Shown: one piece after another, positions 50,101-62,763 of the stretch
How positions within the stretch are numbered: the first letter of the stretch is position 1
How the letters are laid out: each line of letters opens with the position of its first letter
NCBI GenBank assembly: GCA_013399895.1
Contig: VXBA01003146.1
Span: 373,443 to 437,442 of the forward strand
Length of the DNA: 64,000 nt
From: Serilophus lunatus
Taxonomy: Eukaryota > Chordata > Aves > Passeriformes > Eurylaimidae
Reading direction: 5' to 3'
The notes under the pieces: generated by a model
Database searches by the model: none
The model's input: the letters and a program-made list of their open reading frames with translations, nothing else
What the model was told of the DNA's origin: nothing
Made by a program: the position numbers and the translations under genes

Positions 50101-51730
50101 GCACAGGAAGGCAGGCTTGATGCCACAGCTGAAGCCTGAAAAGAAGGAAACGGTGCTGCAAAGAGGAGGATAGAGTGGAATGATGAGACAAGGCCCAGGC
50201 TGGCCTTGGAAACCTTATGGCTATGAGCAAATTTGCAATGGTCAAATAAAGACCTACAGCTGAATAAAACTGCTTTAAGAGCAGCAAAGACAACAAAGAA
50301 CAAGTATCAAAGGAAGCGTGGCCAGGAGTTCAAGGGAGGTGACTGCCTATGAGCTGGCAATCTGTGTCTTCTCTGTCTTACCTATCCTGTGGTTATGATC
50401 ATCTACGAGACAGCTCCCGGGCTATGGTGACACTAGAGCACTAGAAATTATGCATAGCAGGCAGAAAGCTCATGTTAAGACACAGACATTAAGAAGAAAG
50501 CTACAGTGGTGGTGTGAAACCCTAGATTATGAAGGGATGATGCATTGTGGGGTCATGGTAGCTCCCCAAAAGATAGAAGGAAATGTTTATTAATGAAAAT
50601 TTTAAAGGGATACATTAAATACAACCAATTTCTAGAGGCCTGCAAAAGGTGTTTTGCTATTTGCCGAGCATCCTTCAGTGTAGTGTTTGTTACATTCTGG
50701 TCCTTGATTTCCACCAGACTTTATCTTGAATAAAGTCACACTATTTTTAAAGGAGAAAATATCCTGGTGTGATTCTGGATAGCTTTTATGAATCACCTTA
50801 ATACAGTTGTTTTTATTTGTAGATTATTCAGGTTGTCTTGGTTCATTAAAAACATTTTTGATTAGGGAATGCATTTAAAATACGTTTAAGCCTGGCAGAG
50901 ACCTGTGCTGAAATTCTCTCCTGACCTGTGGCCATGTGCAGTACACCATGCTGGTGTGTGTGGTCTTTGCCTGCAGATTGGCAGCAGAGTATGTCAGTAG
51001 GGCACTCCACTCTCCCTCAGGGATGGAGCAGCAGTGTTTTTCTGTGAGTCTGGATGCTTTGCGCATCACTGAAGCCTGTTCCCACGCCCCACTAACCAGC
51101 AGCTGACCTGTGTATCTCCCATCAAAATAGATACAATATATTTCCAATTTTAGATGAGGAAGTGAGGGACATAAAAGTATTTTTCTGTGGTAAAAATGAG
51201 CCTTCCCAGGGATACTTCCTAATGGTTGCAAACAGCTGCCCACTCTCTGGGGGATGGGGAGGGGGTGGATCCTGACATTATTTCATGAAAACTGCATTAT
51301 ATAAGCCTTAGTACTTTAGTTAACTATTTGTATTTTGGATCTAGTCTCCAATATTTAAAAAAAAAATCAAGCAAAACCCATGTATATATGATTACATTTC
51401 CATTTGGAAGCAGACATGGAGCCAGGCTGCTGCAGCCTCTTCCTCAGAAGGGGCTGTAGTGAGAAAAACTTGTATTCCACAGAGGAAAAGACTCCAGGAT
51501 TTTGCTGTCTTCAACTTAAAATGAGCAGTGATGGAGGGTGACATGTTTAGATACAAAACCACTATGCAGAAATAAAGACGGACATGTAAGGGGGTGTCAG
51601 GCAGCTGTACTCTTAGGAAAGGTGACCTGATAGCATTTAGGAGAGGAGCATCTAGAGAAGGTAAGGACCACCTCACCATGGTAAATACCCAGTGCCATCC
51701 TTGTTTTGCCTGCTGGCATGCAAACAGATC
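41114..51730. other. Non-coding stretch, probably PALM2 upstream intron or flank
   Basis: No exon, RNA gene or clear mobile element is recognised over about 10.6 kb. It contains an A11 run near 44542-44552, a T21 run ending in an unresolved base at 46695-46716, an A10 run at 51357-51366 and many short random frames, the longest 131 codons on the minus strand (51787-51392). Confidence 0.55.
46695..46716. repeat. Poly(T) run with unresolved base
   Basis: T21 followed by N at 46716. The ambiguity at the edge of a homopolymer suggests the run length was not settled in the assembly. Confidence 0.85.
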
Positions 51731-51815
51731 CACAGAATCACAGAGCATACTGAATTGGAAGGGGTTCACAAGGACCATCATGTCCAACCCCTAGCCCTGC
51801 ACTGTGGGACAAATC
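51731..51815 (-). mobile_element. CR1 LINE fragment, 3' tail
   Basis: On the plus strand CACAGAATCACAGAGCATAC is followed by TGAATTGGAAGGGGTTCACA, AGGACCATCATGTCCAACCC and CTAGCCCTGCACTG, the complement of the CR1 tail subtype also seen at 28.3 kb. Only about 85 bases are clearly family sequence. The following stretch to about 51960 may be eroded continuation. Confidence 0.82.
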
Positions 51816-54029
51816 CTTGTAAAGCAGCGTCGCGTCTGTTTGGGACATCACACATTCTCACAATGTTTCTCCTCATGCTTAACATGAAACATGTCAGGAG
51901 ACTTATTCTATGTGTAAAAGCCGCTATTGAGACAGGGCAGAATAGAGAGCAGAAGTCATTACTGATGACCAATCCAATAAAGATGACTTCTCTGGAGGGA
52001 GGAAGCCTTGCGATGCTTGAGCAGGTGCTGAGCGATTCTGTGTCAGCTGTGCTCTGGAGACCATAGTGCTAATACAGCACAGTCAGGCATGCTGAATATA
52101 TGTTGGGAAGTGGAGGGAAGCCTAGTGAGAGCATGAATAAGGCAAAGAAGGAAGAGGAGCAGAGAATGCATTTCCACATCTCCACAATGCAAGATGGGAT
52201 CAATCCCATCATCAACACTATTGCTAAAAGGACATAACAAGCACCATGGTCCCTGGCCATGGTAATCAGCAACAGAAGGCATAGGGTTGGATTCTCCTCC
52301 TGGGTCTCTTTCCTGTCTGTGTCAATGACAATGGTGCTGAGGCAGGACCATCTGGTGCTGAGAATGCCAGAGTCAGTCCCAGTGGGGTGCTACAGGATGG
52401 CTGCTGTGAGAGCTGCAAAGCAGGATCAAGGAAGGGAACCACAACCTGCCTGTGACCAGATGAGTGATATCTCATAGGCTAGTAAAGTAGCTTAATAAAT
52501 TCCCTGTTGCTTTGGATGTTTGACTTGCTGTACCAATAGCAGAGATTGTAAAATGCTTTTGGCAATTCTTAGCAGAAATCTGGAAGAATGGATGTGAAGA
52601 GATACAACTATCTACCAAAGACTACCAAAGAGGTGTAAAAGCAGCATAAGACCCACCCGTATGGAGCAACTGCTGTTAAACAAACATATGTTCGATTAAC
52701 CTTGCAGATACAATGTAATAAATACCTGTTATACAATTGCGCTGTGTTCATATGCAGTATTAAGCAGTTGTTTTGTTTCACTCTGGAAATGGCTTTACTT
52801 TTCCCTGACCATAGATTATGTTTCTGTCTTTGCTTATAAGCGTATAATATTTTGAGATTTGTGGGGTTAAAGGACACTGGAGAATGATGAATACTTCTCT
52901 TGCCTGAGAAGTATTCTTCCTTTTGAAAACACTGACTTAATTAAACGTTAAATATTTATAGGAATGCAACCATTTCATGATAATCTGACAGGAGAGTATC
53001 TCAATATTTTGTTTATATGAAGCAGAAACAACCTGATAAGAGTACCAGTGGCAATGTTGCACATGGTTTCGTCTTATCAAAATAAATGTTTCCAGGAGGT
53101 CAAACAAATAATATTAACTCCTCTCTTTCATAATATTTTGATAAACTTATTTTTTGTCTGTATTTGAGACAATATAGAAATTTCAAAGTCTCAGAGTTTT
53201 CTCTAAGATACAAATTTTAAGTTTTGATCCATTCAAGTAATCACTTTATGCTATGGCTTCTTTTATAGCTTCAGTTTTTCATAATCCTGTTTTCTAGGGT
53301 GCACATAGTCTAAAATTTATGCCTTCTGTTCCTCTTCACATACATCTATTCCAATTCTAATGACAAAGGATGAAAATCCACAGCCTGTTTCAGACTAGTG
53401 AAACAATGCAAAATTATCTGGAGAATAAAAAACTGAAACTCTCAATACCAACCAGGAGACATGTTTATGCCTTCAAATAAGAATTCTGGAGCAAGTGACT
53501 CCAACACAGTAATATTTTGCCAACTACTGAGAAGAGGAAGAGTGGAAAGAAAACTCCATCATGATTTCAAGCAGTTGAATTGGGAGCTGGCTGGATGGCT
53601 GCTTTACACTGGTAGTCCATCCAGTTCTGTGCTTGGCAGCAGCTGTTTCCAGGTATTTCATGGAAACCTACCAAAAATTCAGTGTCAGCTTGCACATGGG
53701 AATGTTTCTTCTTTACCTAAAATGCAAGAAGCTGGCTTTGTTCTACACTGTAAGAGACTAAACCCTTCTTAAACACTAAGTTACTCTGTAAATCCCTAGG
53801 GACCCTACTTTGAATTTTGCAAAGTACATCACAGTGATGAATCTACAAATGCAACAAGATGACTGTTTATAATGCAAAAAAGTCCTGGGTTCCCCCATAC
53901 CAAGAATTTCCTGATTTGAGTTTCACAGTCTGTCATTTGTTGTGGTGAAAAGTAGTTCTTGATCTCACTTCTCTGTTTCATCCATACATGTTTAGTACTT
54001 CTCCAAGAGAATTACAGAAACATAAAAAA
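51816..54029. other. Non-coding stretch
   Basis: No gene, RNA or clear repeat is recognised. Frames are short, and those crossing 51.8-52.5 kb appear on both strands without protein-like character. Confidence 0.5.
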
Positions 54030-55190
54030 TAGTGCAGCGCTCCCCCCTACATCAAGTATCTCAACAAATCCTGGTCAAGCTGTTCCTGAAATTATCCAGG
54101 AGCATAGATCCCCCTGTGGCAATTGACCATCTACTCCACTGCTTCACTGTGCTCCCTCTTGAAAAAGATTTGCAGGATAAATGCTTGACTATTTTCCTAG
54201 AGGTCTGGTCTTCTGGCATTTTAATCCAACTTCTCTTGTGTTTGGAATTTATTTCCCTCATCTTTATAACTATTTTCAAACTAGTTGAAGATAATTATCA
54301 TGTCAATTTTCTTCTCTCAAAATAGTTTTGCAAGTTGTAGATCTTTGTGATCAGAAAGGGAAAGAAAAGTCTTTGAGGGGCTGGATGCAAGTGCTAAACC
54401 CCTGTGGCCCAGAAGAAGGGCTCTGGGCAGGTCCTTGACGGCAGGCTGTGCTGGCTGAACTAGCACTGCTCCTGATGACTGTGTCTCTGACCTGAAATGA
54501 GGGACACTCCAGGGCCTCTCCAGTGCTTCACTGTCCTGGTCATTGGAAGAAATTCTCTAATGAATTTCCATTGCCAACACTTAATCGCAGTAGTTGTTGC
54601 CCCTTCTACCGTGAACACAAAGAACATGTTATTTCTTCCTATTGTAACGGCTGATTAAGTATTTGAAGACCTACTCCCTGCATCAGACTGAGCAATCTTT
54701 CCTTATAGATCATGTACTCAACTATTTCTATGTTCCCCTCCTGATTTTCTGGTAGTCTGAATTGTACTTCCAGTGCAGTACTCCAACCACACATTAATCC
54801 AAGTGAGGCCTTATTAATGATCAGCAGAGGAGTTTTCTTTTATGTCTTATTACCTACATACCAATGGGTCTCTACAGCACAAAATCTTTGTGTCCAGCTT
54901 CTTATTCACTCTAATTCCCACATGTTTTTAGAGAACTGGGCTAACAGCCACAGCCCACCCTGTTTTGCACAGTTGGTTATGCCTGCCCAAAGATAAAATG
55001 TCGCATTTGCTTTCTATTGCATTTCCAAAACCATCTCTGATTCGCAATTATCATAGTGTTCTTTCCTGTGTGTCCCCAGGTTTGATGTTGTCTTCAAGTT
55101 TAATAAATACAGCCTTTACTCATAAAGCATCACCTAATTAATGAGAAGATTAAATGGTCTCAGAACCAGCATAGAGTCTGTTAAAACTTT
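54030..55190 (-). mobile_element. Ancient CR1/L3-type LINE remnant, antisense
   Basis: The plus strand carries the complement of an old CR1/L3 3' half: CTCCAGTGCTTCACTGTCCT with GAAATTCTCTAATG, then CAGTGCAGTACTCCAACCAC with AGTGAGGCCTTATTAATGA, a TCTTTGTGTCCAGCTTCTTA segment, and CCCCAGGTTTGATGTTGTC with TTCAAGTTTAATAAATACAG. The part from about 54500 to 55190 is the better match. 54030-54330 carries a second, weaker cue (ACTGCTTCACTGTGCTCCCT) and may be a separate fragment. Divergence is high and there is no coding capacity. Confidence 0.6.
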
Positions 55191-58100
55191 TTCCTTCAAT
55201 TTTGACTAAAATAGTTTCTTGACAGTATTGTATATACCTTAAAAACATTTTGTCAAAATCATATTTCTACTATTTGATTATAAAAATATAAAAATCTCTT
55301 CACTGTCAAGATAAATGGCATACTTAACTGATGTGTAGCTATAAGGTCTGCTAGATGCCTGTCAAAGAAGCTGTGTATCTTGACAGGCCTTATTTGATAA
55401 ATCCAAGTCGATTATAATTCACTATGTATTATTCTAGACAACCAAAGGTACTTTTCTAAGGAATGAAGTTATTATCCCCTAACTCCTCTTTTCCCTGTCC
55501 CCTCAGTAAAGTCAAGTGTGACAATTGCTCTTCCTGTGAACAGTCCTTTTCAAGATCTCAAAGAGAAAAGACTTTGAGATGATTTCAGTCAGATCTCCAG
55601 TTTGGGTATAGATCTCACCATGCTCAGATGATCTGAAACCAATCTGATTTGTTATCGTATGCTCCAACTTGTTCTTCCTTGTTCTGATCTGTAGCTTGTG
55701 CAACTGTATTTCTCACACAATTGCAGCACATCTTTCCAGTGAAGACTGAAGCACAAAAAAAGGCTCTTAACTCAGTGTCTTCTACCATCTTTCCTCTTTG
55801 TGGAACAGGAGGTCAACACTTTCCTTTGTTTCCTCTCTCCCAGTAACACTGCCACAGAATACTTTTTTATTACAGTAAAGGACATATTATGCTTCTGTCT
55901 TTTTGGCTTTTGTTTTCATCTGCTTTTGCAACTCTATTCAAGTTATTTTTAGTAACCTGAAATAATTTCCATTTTCTTTGAACTTTTGTCTTTGCTTAAA
56001 GCCAAGGAAAAAGCCAGTGATTTAGTACAGTAAGTCTGTTCCTACACCTCCTATTTTTCCTCTGGGCTAGTTTGTGTTTATATGGTCATTCACTCTGAGT
56101 AACTCTGGTATTCAACACTTTCAGCTAGGAAATCTCTTCAGTTTATTGACATCTGCCTACCTCAAATCCATTACTTTTAGTTTGATTTTCCATTTGTAAG
56201 TCACAGACTTTGAAATGTCATGGTCTTCCTACAGGATCCCTAGTGTTTACATCTTGTGGAGTTTTACCATGGATTAATCATTCTGCAGAAATTCCTCTTT
56301 TTTGTATAGTTAGCTAAAAGATGTATTCACGCTCCAAAGATTTGCTTCCCTGTGAAGAGTGAGGCTAGGATATTTTTTTTTAAATTAAGTAGAATTTTCT
56401 AATTATTTGGTCTTCCTGTAAGTGTTTCTTCTGTTGGACTTGTCAGTGAATGTTACTAGTTAAATTGATTTGCAAATGGTGATTGAGTATCAGAATTTTT
56501 TTCAGTATCATTAGGATACCTTAGATGTTTCTGGTTAGGAGAAAATTAATATGCAAATGCTATTCTTTCTCCAGTCAAATCATAGCTTCTTTTTAGATAA
56601 GCAAACAGAGAAGCTACAAGAACGCTTATCAATGTGGGACACGAAGAACAAAGACTTTCCCTCTCTTCTGCAAACTCACCCTCCCACTTATATAAAAATA
56701 GTCTTCTAGGAGGAACATGAATAAAAAGAGGAGTGGGAAGCAGAAGTAGTGAGAACCAGAGAAAGCTGTGCTGAAACGGAAGGTATAATTTTGATATTTC
56801 CTGATTACTTCTAGAATTAAAGAATAACTCCATACCACCTGTGATCCATCTTTTCTGGATTAATAGGACTGATTTCTGTACTCCAGACCCTCTCCAGCCA
56901 AGCTCACACAGGCTGGGCAATGCCTGAAGACTATCGAGGTCCCTGCTTAGTGAGCATGTATAGCACAGGTGGCAGATACAAGGGTCTACAATGCTACTCA
57001 GTAAAACTCAGTGCATGGGTTTGCAAACTTCCCCTTTGTGATGTCTGTGATGAAAGGAGACAAAGGCACTAAGTCTAAAGCCTAGAAAAGCTTCTTGCAC
57101 TCGTCACTGCCCTCTCTGCTGGAGCATCAAGAACATTCCCATCTGCTTCCCTGGAGAGAAGTAGTTAGTGGGGGAACAGGACGAACGACTCACTGATGTG
57201 CGCATAGAGAAAGGAGGGTTTCATCAGAGAGGGGATACAGTGGTGGAAGTGGAGTGCAGGAACCCGAATGTTGCCTACAGACCTGACTGCCTTCCTTGAA
57301 GGCTGTCTGTAAGGCAGATCGTCTTGCTGCGATGAGAGAGGCGAAGAATCTGCAAAAAATAGTTGTTTCCCAGAAACTCTTCAAAATACAATGTTGAAGA
57401 AATTATCAAACTCTTAAAAATAAACGAATGAAATAAAAGAGAAGCTAGAGGCTTGGCAGGAAGGGAAAAGATGAATATGAACACCATTTAAGTGAGAGAA
57501 AGCTGTGGGAGCTGTTAAAGACTGGGCAACTTTAATAGCTGTGATATCTATAAGTCCTTATAATTCATCCCACCAACAAAGAGCTAAATCTACCTAACTG
57601 CAGCAAAAAGATAATGCCTCTCTATTGCTTTCCTTTCCTTTCATTTATCCTAGCCAATGGGGAGAGCAGTGGGACAATGAATATTTTATCTCCTAATGCG
57701 TAACTGCTGCATGGTCCATAGACTAATATTTCTCACAAGCAGTATGCACTGCATGAAATCAGAAGTGCAACTAACCACTACAGAGGAGCTACTTTATTTA
57801 AAAAAAAAAAAAAAAGCAGCAATGAGAGCTGATGGAGCACTTTTGTTGATTTTGAAGGTGATGCTTTAACAGTTCACCTTGATTCTCCTTGGGAAGCTCT
57901 CTTCTCTGCCTGCCAAGTTTTCCTAGTTCTTCATTAAAGGCAAATTTTCATCCAGCAAAAACTGGACTTTTGTTCTCTAGGAAAAGCTGGAGAAAATCGA
58001 TTTTTCAAACCCCTCATTATGCAAACCCTCTCAGAATAGTCTCATAAACACATGATTGAGCATCTCTGGGGCAAACAGACACATTAACACACTTTGTACA

Positions 58101-61100
58101 CTCTGGGCTATTTCCCAGCTAGCATTCTTCCCACAGTAGACACAAAACACCATTATTTATTTTGAAGACACTTGCACATGAAGGAAAGAAAATCCTTCAA
58201 AGAATTATGTAAGGTTGGGCCATGTTCAAAATACACATGTTCAGATGAAGATAATCATTCCTTTGGAAATAAGCAGCTCTACAAATTGTTCTCGGTACAT
58301 AGAACAGTATGAACTTTTCACCAGTAAACCATAGACCAGAACATTTAGGTAAAACCAATACTTTCAATGTCCTGTTTTAGTGTCTAGCTACTATTAGAAA
58401 ATGCTTCCCTTACCAAAAATACCAGATTAATCCAACATAGATTTGTATAATGTTTAATTTGTGCCAAACAGATAGGGGAAAAATTAGTGTATTACTGGCT
58501 ACTATAGCTTCTTAGAATCTCTTCACCTAATTTTTGTGCCAACTGGCAAAAAGTCACATATTTAATTTTTAAATGAAAAATTTCAGATGCCTATAGTACA
58601 TGTTGCTTCCATAATTATTTTTCTTTGAAAGAAGGTAACATATTTAGAAAAAGGAGTCTGAAAGCCAACTTGCAACCCATTTTCAGCTTTGTTCACACAT
58701 AGTACTCTAGGATATGTATATATTTAATAGAACAACAAGCAGTTCAGTCAGAGATTATCAAACACAATCTATCTCTTTCCTAATCAAACACCAGCTATCG
58801 CTATTTGTTCTCTTAATTGCACCAAATCCTTTTCAGCTCAGCAGATGTAAGTCAAAGACTAATGAGGAAGGAATCAGCTTGCAGAAATGCTGGGTCATCG
58901 CATCAGGTTTTTCAAAAATCTTCTGTTCTGGGAGATGAGGTGGCTCAGATGGTGGGCTGCTAACATGGAAAAATATCAAAGTATTACTCATCCAAGATGC
59001 CAGAATGATCTTTATAATCTGCACTGATACAGTAAGTGGTAAGAAAGGCCATCTAATGAAGCTGTGAAATTATTAAACACCACCACTCATTTAATGAGAA
59101 AAAAGGCATTTTCAGGATAGGTGATTTTGCAGCTTCATCCTACAGACACTACATATGACAAAATAATGGAAATTAGAAAGGAATATCAGACACACTACTT
59201 TGCTTAAGGCATCATGGTTCACAGCTGTTCCTGCACACAGATATTGTTGATCTGGTAATCTTCCAAAAGAAAAGCTGTATCATCTTGTTTGCAACTAAGG
59301 CAAGTCAAGAACAGCTTTCCTGAAGCAAGCAAGAGCACTCCTGTGCCATATACAGTCAACCTGGTTCCCAAGGAGATTTGGTGATAATTGGTGGAGGGCC
59401 TGCTGAAGTACAGGCTCACCAAGGAGCCAACTCTAAGAGTTTGTTTGTTAATGTCTTCATTTGTCACATGACCTAATTAAGCAGGTGTTTTCACTGCCTG
59501 AGAATCACAGTGCACTCTCTTGTCATCCACTTGTCATTGAGAGGCAGAAAAGTGAGGATATTCCATTCTCCTTCCTTCTTTGAAATGCCTAAACAGTGAA
59601 AAGACTGTCTACACAATGCTGTGGAATGACAGTCTTCCAAAAAGCAATGTGTAGCAACTCACATTGCAGGCAAGAATGTTCTTTGGCCCTGTGATCCCCG
59701 GTAGCCTTGGGCACTGTAAGCCAGGATGTCAGCATGTGGCTTTCATGTATGTTACTTATTGCTTGCAGGTATCAGTTCGTCATCTACCACATTCTCATTC
59801 CCAAGAGAGGAAAAAGATGAGGCATGGATGAAGGAAACAGTTTGAGTTTAGCTCTGAAGTTCTTTCTCTCTTGTACATGCTGCAACTATTTTTTTTTTGT
59901 CTTTCATGTGACATTTCAAGCCTGTTTCTTCTGCTAGGAAAATGACAGTGATGAGAGAAAGTCCTCTCTTGTGTGTTTGTAATTTTGGGCAACTCTTACA
60001 TGGGGGACATTCATCTCATCTGAATGGTCTGAAAATATTTTCTGTTCATGCACTATGAGTTTTAAATGAAAGCATTTAACAAACCAGTGTAACGCACCAG
60101 TGTCTCCCTGTTACACCTGAGATGTTGTCTTAGGTGGTATAATTGACTACCAATCCTGGTAATTGAAGGCCTCTTGGTAGAAACAATGTACAACCAATTT
60201 AAAGAAAAAATTAGCTAACAATAAGAAAACAAGTTCTCAGAACTCGTCCGTGTGAAGCAGACTTCAATTACTGGAACTTGTTTTCAATTCATCCTTCCAG
60301 AGAAAGTACATTGTTTTCAGAGACAGCTGTCCAGATCAAGCTGGACTCTGAGAATTGACACTACACATTCATGAAAGACTTTCCCTGATAGCCTCAACAA
60401 AGCTAGAAAAATAGGATGACTTTTCTGTGACATAGCTCTAATATTATCGATGAATCACATCATAAAGATGATGTTAAGTAGCAAAGAGCAGAGAATTACA
60501 CGTGTTTTTTGTGTGTAGGGTAGTTGCTCTTGAAATTACTTGTCTAAAATATGATAAAAGGAGTGTTGACCGCTACTGCCTGCCCGGAAGACCAATAAAA
60601 GTTACCCACAGCCTTTAAACTGGGCTTTCAGTGATTACATGTGGTGGTTACTTGCAGGTTTTGGCAGGCAGTGAAATATTTTAGATTGTGCATAAGTGAA
60701 AGGTTTTATTGCACATGAAAAAACCAGAGCTGAGGATCACCATATTCTTGGCATGGTGATATCCTGCTTTTGTCTCATGCCAGACACCACAGCTTGCCCC
60801 AAAGGGTGATCCCAATGGGGTAAGGGTTCAAAAGCATGAGGCATTTCCCTTGCATGTTTTGGGACATAAACACGGTGCATGTGCAAATCCTGGGGCAGTT
60901 CCATTGTCTTCTCCTGCTGCAACACTTCCTAAAGTCAGAATGATGTTATGTTGGCTTTTATTATTTATTTTCTTAGCTGAAAATCTTATGGCATTAATAC
61001 TGAACTGTCAGTGTAACAGTAATGAACTAACTCCCCCTGAATCAGGAGTGATATCTTGTTCTTGGGAGTAATTTCTGAAGAATAAACTTGACTGTCCTTG

Positions 61101-62110
61101 CAAGAGCAAGTCAATGGTTAGCCCTGTGCGACCCCTCTGGAACAGCATTTGGAAGGTGAACTGAATACCCTAGTTTCCCAATCTGGATGCTGCAACAAGA
61201 TGAGACTTACACACTTGGCTCTGCCGGTGACCTACTGGCAGCTGATGCCTCGAACACACTTCTAAATTTCGGAGCCTTCTTTTTTTGGCATATTCCAGGT
61301 GTGCCAAGTCATAAAGCTTAGAGATCACCAGACAAATCAGAAAACCCTTAGCTTTTTGCTGTGACTTAGTACCATTTCATATTACCCTTTTATTCTTTTG
61401 AACTAAGAGCTTCATCTTTAACTGAAAGTCTCAGCAAACCTGACCTGGTTTGTTATGACTGCCCCTTTATCTGATGGACACAAAGAAAAAAAACATCTCA
61501 CTGCAAGACAGACTGCCAGCCCATTTCCTGATTGAATGTGGATTCTTTGGAGCATCACTTGTATAAAATTCATTGTCCTGATCAATAAGAACCCTTAAAT
61601 TAAAAGATTGGAAATGAGGGTAAGATGAACTCATACAAGGAAACAGTATTTGCTATTTTTTAAATACATTTTTTTAAAATGAACAAAAATAAAACTGAAT
61701 TGAAAACTTATAATATAAGGCTAGGACTCCAAGACTTAATTGAAAGTTGTTTTCTCTGGTCACTTATTTGACTTGAGTGTTACATGCTGCTCCAGCCTAT
61801 GCTTATATATTACCATGTTATAGACCATATACAACCCATGTTTCCTGGAATATCTGGTCTATTCATCTTTTGTGCAGTTAAGGTTCTGGCAGGCAAGCTG
61901 ATGTTTCCCACATGAGTTTCCTACAAATAAATTATCCATTAATTAGTTCATCTGTAACTCCACTATTTGAGGCATTTTTCCTGGGTTGCCATCAAAGATG
62001 TCAGGGTCTGTGCCAGAGTTGCCTTCCCTCTCTTGTATTTATTTGCAGAGTACAAGTGTTTCTCCTGGTAGTAAGAATCCACCAGTTGGTTACAGACTTG
62101 ACTTACCTAC
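55191..62110. other. Non-coding stretch, probably PALM2 upstream intron or flank
   Basis: No exon or RNA gene is recognised over about 7 kb. An A16 run lies at 57800-57815. Frames are at most 124 codons (56920-56546, minus) and show no domain content. I found no PALM2 N-terminal exon here. Confidence 0.5.
57800..57815. repeat. Poly(A) run, 16 nt
   Basis: Uninterrupted A16. No recognisable retroposon body precedes it. Confidence 0.85.
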
Positions 62111-62445
62111 TTGACAGATCACTCAAGCTTGGAAAATCTAGGCTCTAATCTCTGCTTCTGGTCTTCACTTCCTTTTCTAGAGACTGCTTGCCTTACTGAC
62201 TTGCATTATAAAGCCTTTGCAGCCAAGATTATACACTTATGCACAGCACCTGATGTGGGTCATGGAACCCACCTGGAGATCCAGTGGGAACCTGGGATTC
62301 TTGGACCACTGGACACAGACAGTGACAGCAGGAGAAAATGAAGAAATAAAACAAGCCCAGTGGTTAATAGATGAAGATAAGAAAAACACCAGTGCATTAA
62401 AGAGATGAACCAGTTGTTTGGGAACTGGATTTTGATAGCTGAATT

Positions 62446-62763
62446 ATGAACTACAGCTACCCGTTTAATTATCCAGCTGTGTCACACCATATGCCTGAGG
62501 AACTCCAAGCCATGTCTTTGAAAGCATGCACCAGCTATCGGCTGCCATTGCAAAGCAAAAGAAAAAGAATGAAGAATTCTCAGGAGCAAAAATTCACTCA
62601 GGATTCTGAGGCACCAGTGAAGTTCTCTTCATGCAGTGAGAAGCAGTTCTTGTACCAAAAAGCTCAGCTCACAACATGCTAAAAGTGTAGGAAAGACAAT
62701 GACACAAATGAACGCCGGTGCATAAGATGTGGAAGAACTGCTGAAGTACCTTCTTCTAGATAA
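62446..62763 (+). pseudogene. Decayed reading frame with RanBP2-type zinc-finger cysteine pattern
   Basis: I do not recognise the gene. A 78-codon frame ends in Cys-stop, but the same frame continues past the TAA (62680-62682) for 26 codons. Read across the stop, the residues are C, stop, K, C, R-K-D, N, six residues, then C-I-R-C-G. This matches CX2C-X3-N-X6-CX2C, the spacing of RanBP2-type zinc fingers, except that the usual Trp two residues before the first Cys is Thr. The upstream part is Lys/Ser/Gln-rich (QSKRKRMKNSQEQKFTQD). A frame just upstream (62217-62408) ends in similar style (ENEEIKQAQWLIDEDKK), which may indicate frameshifts. Either a pseudogene or degenerate exon, or coincidence. 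Confidence 0.3.

Noticed and set aside
51392..51787. 131-codon minus-strand frame with a GIQVF-SEEEAAAAW stretch vaguely like PALM2 GIPAG-EEEEARRR
   Set aside because: The similarity is limited to glutamates and alanines, flanking residues do not match and no correct-phase donor follows; part of the frame also overlaps a CR1 tail.
55080..55110. Minus-strand reading K-L-E-D-N-I-K resembling the PALM2 segment just upstream of the coiled-coil exon (QLEDNIQ)
   Set aside because: It lies inside the CR1/L3 remnant and the same bases match that repeat's plus-strand wording; there is no suitable donor or acceptor, and the following residues do not match PALM2.
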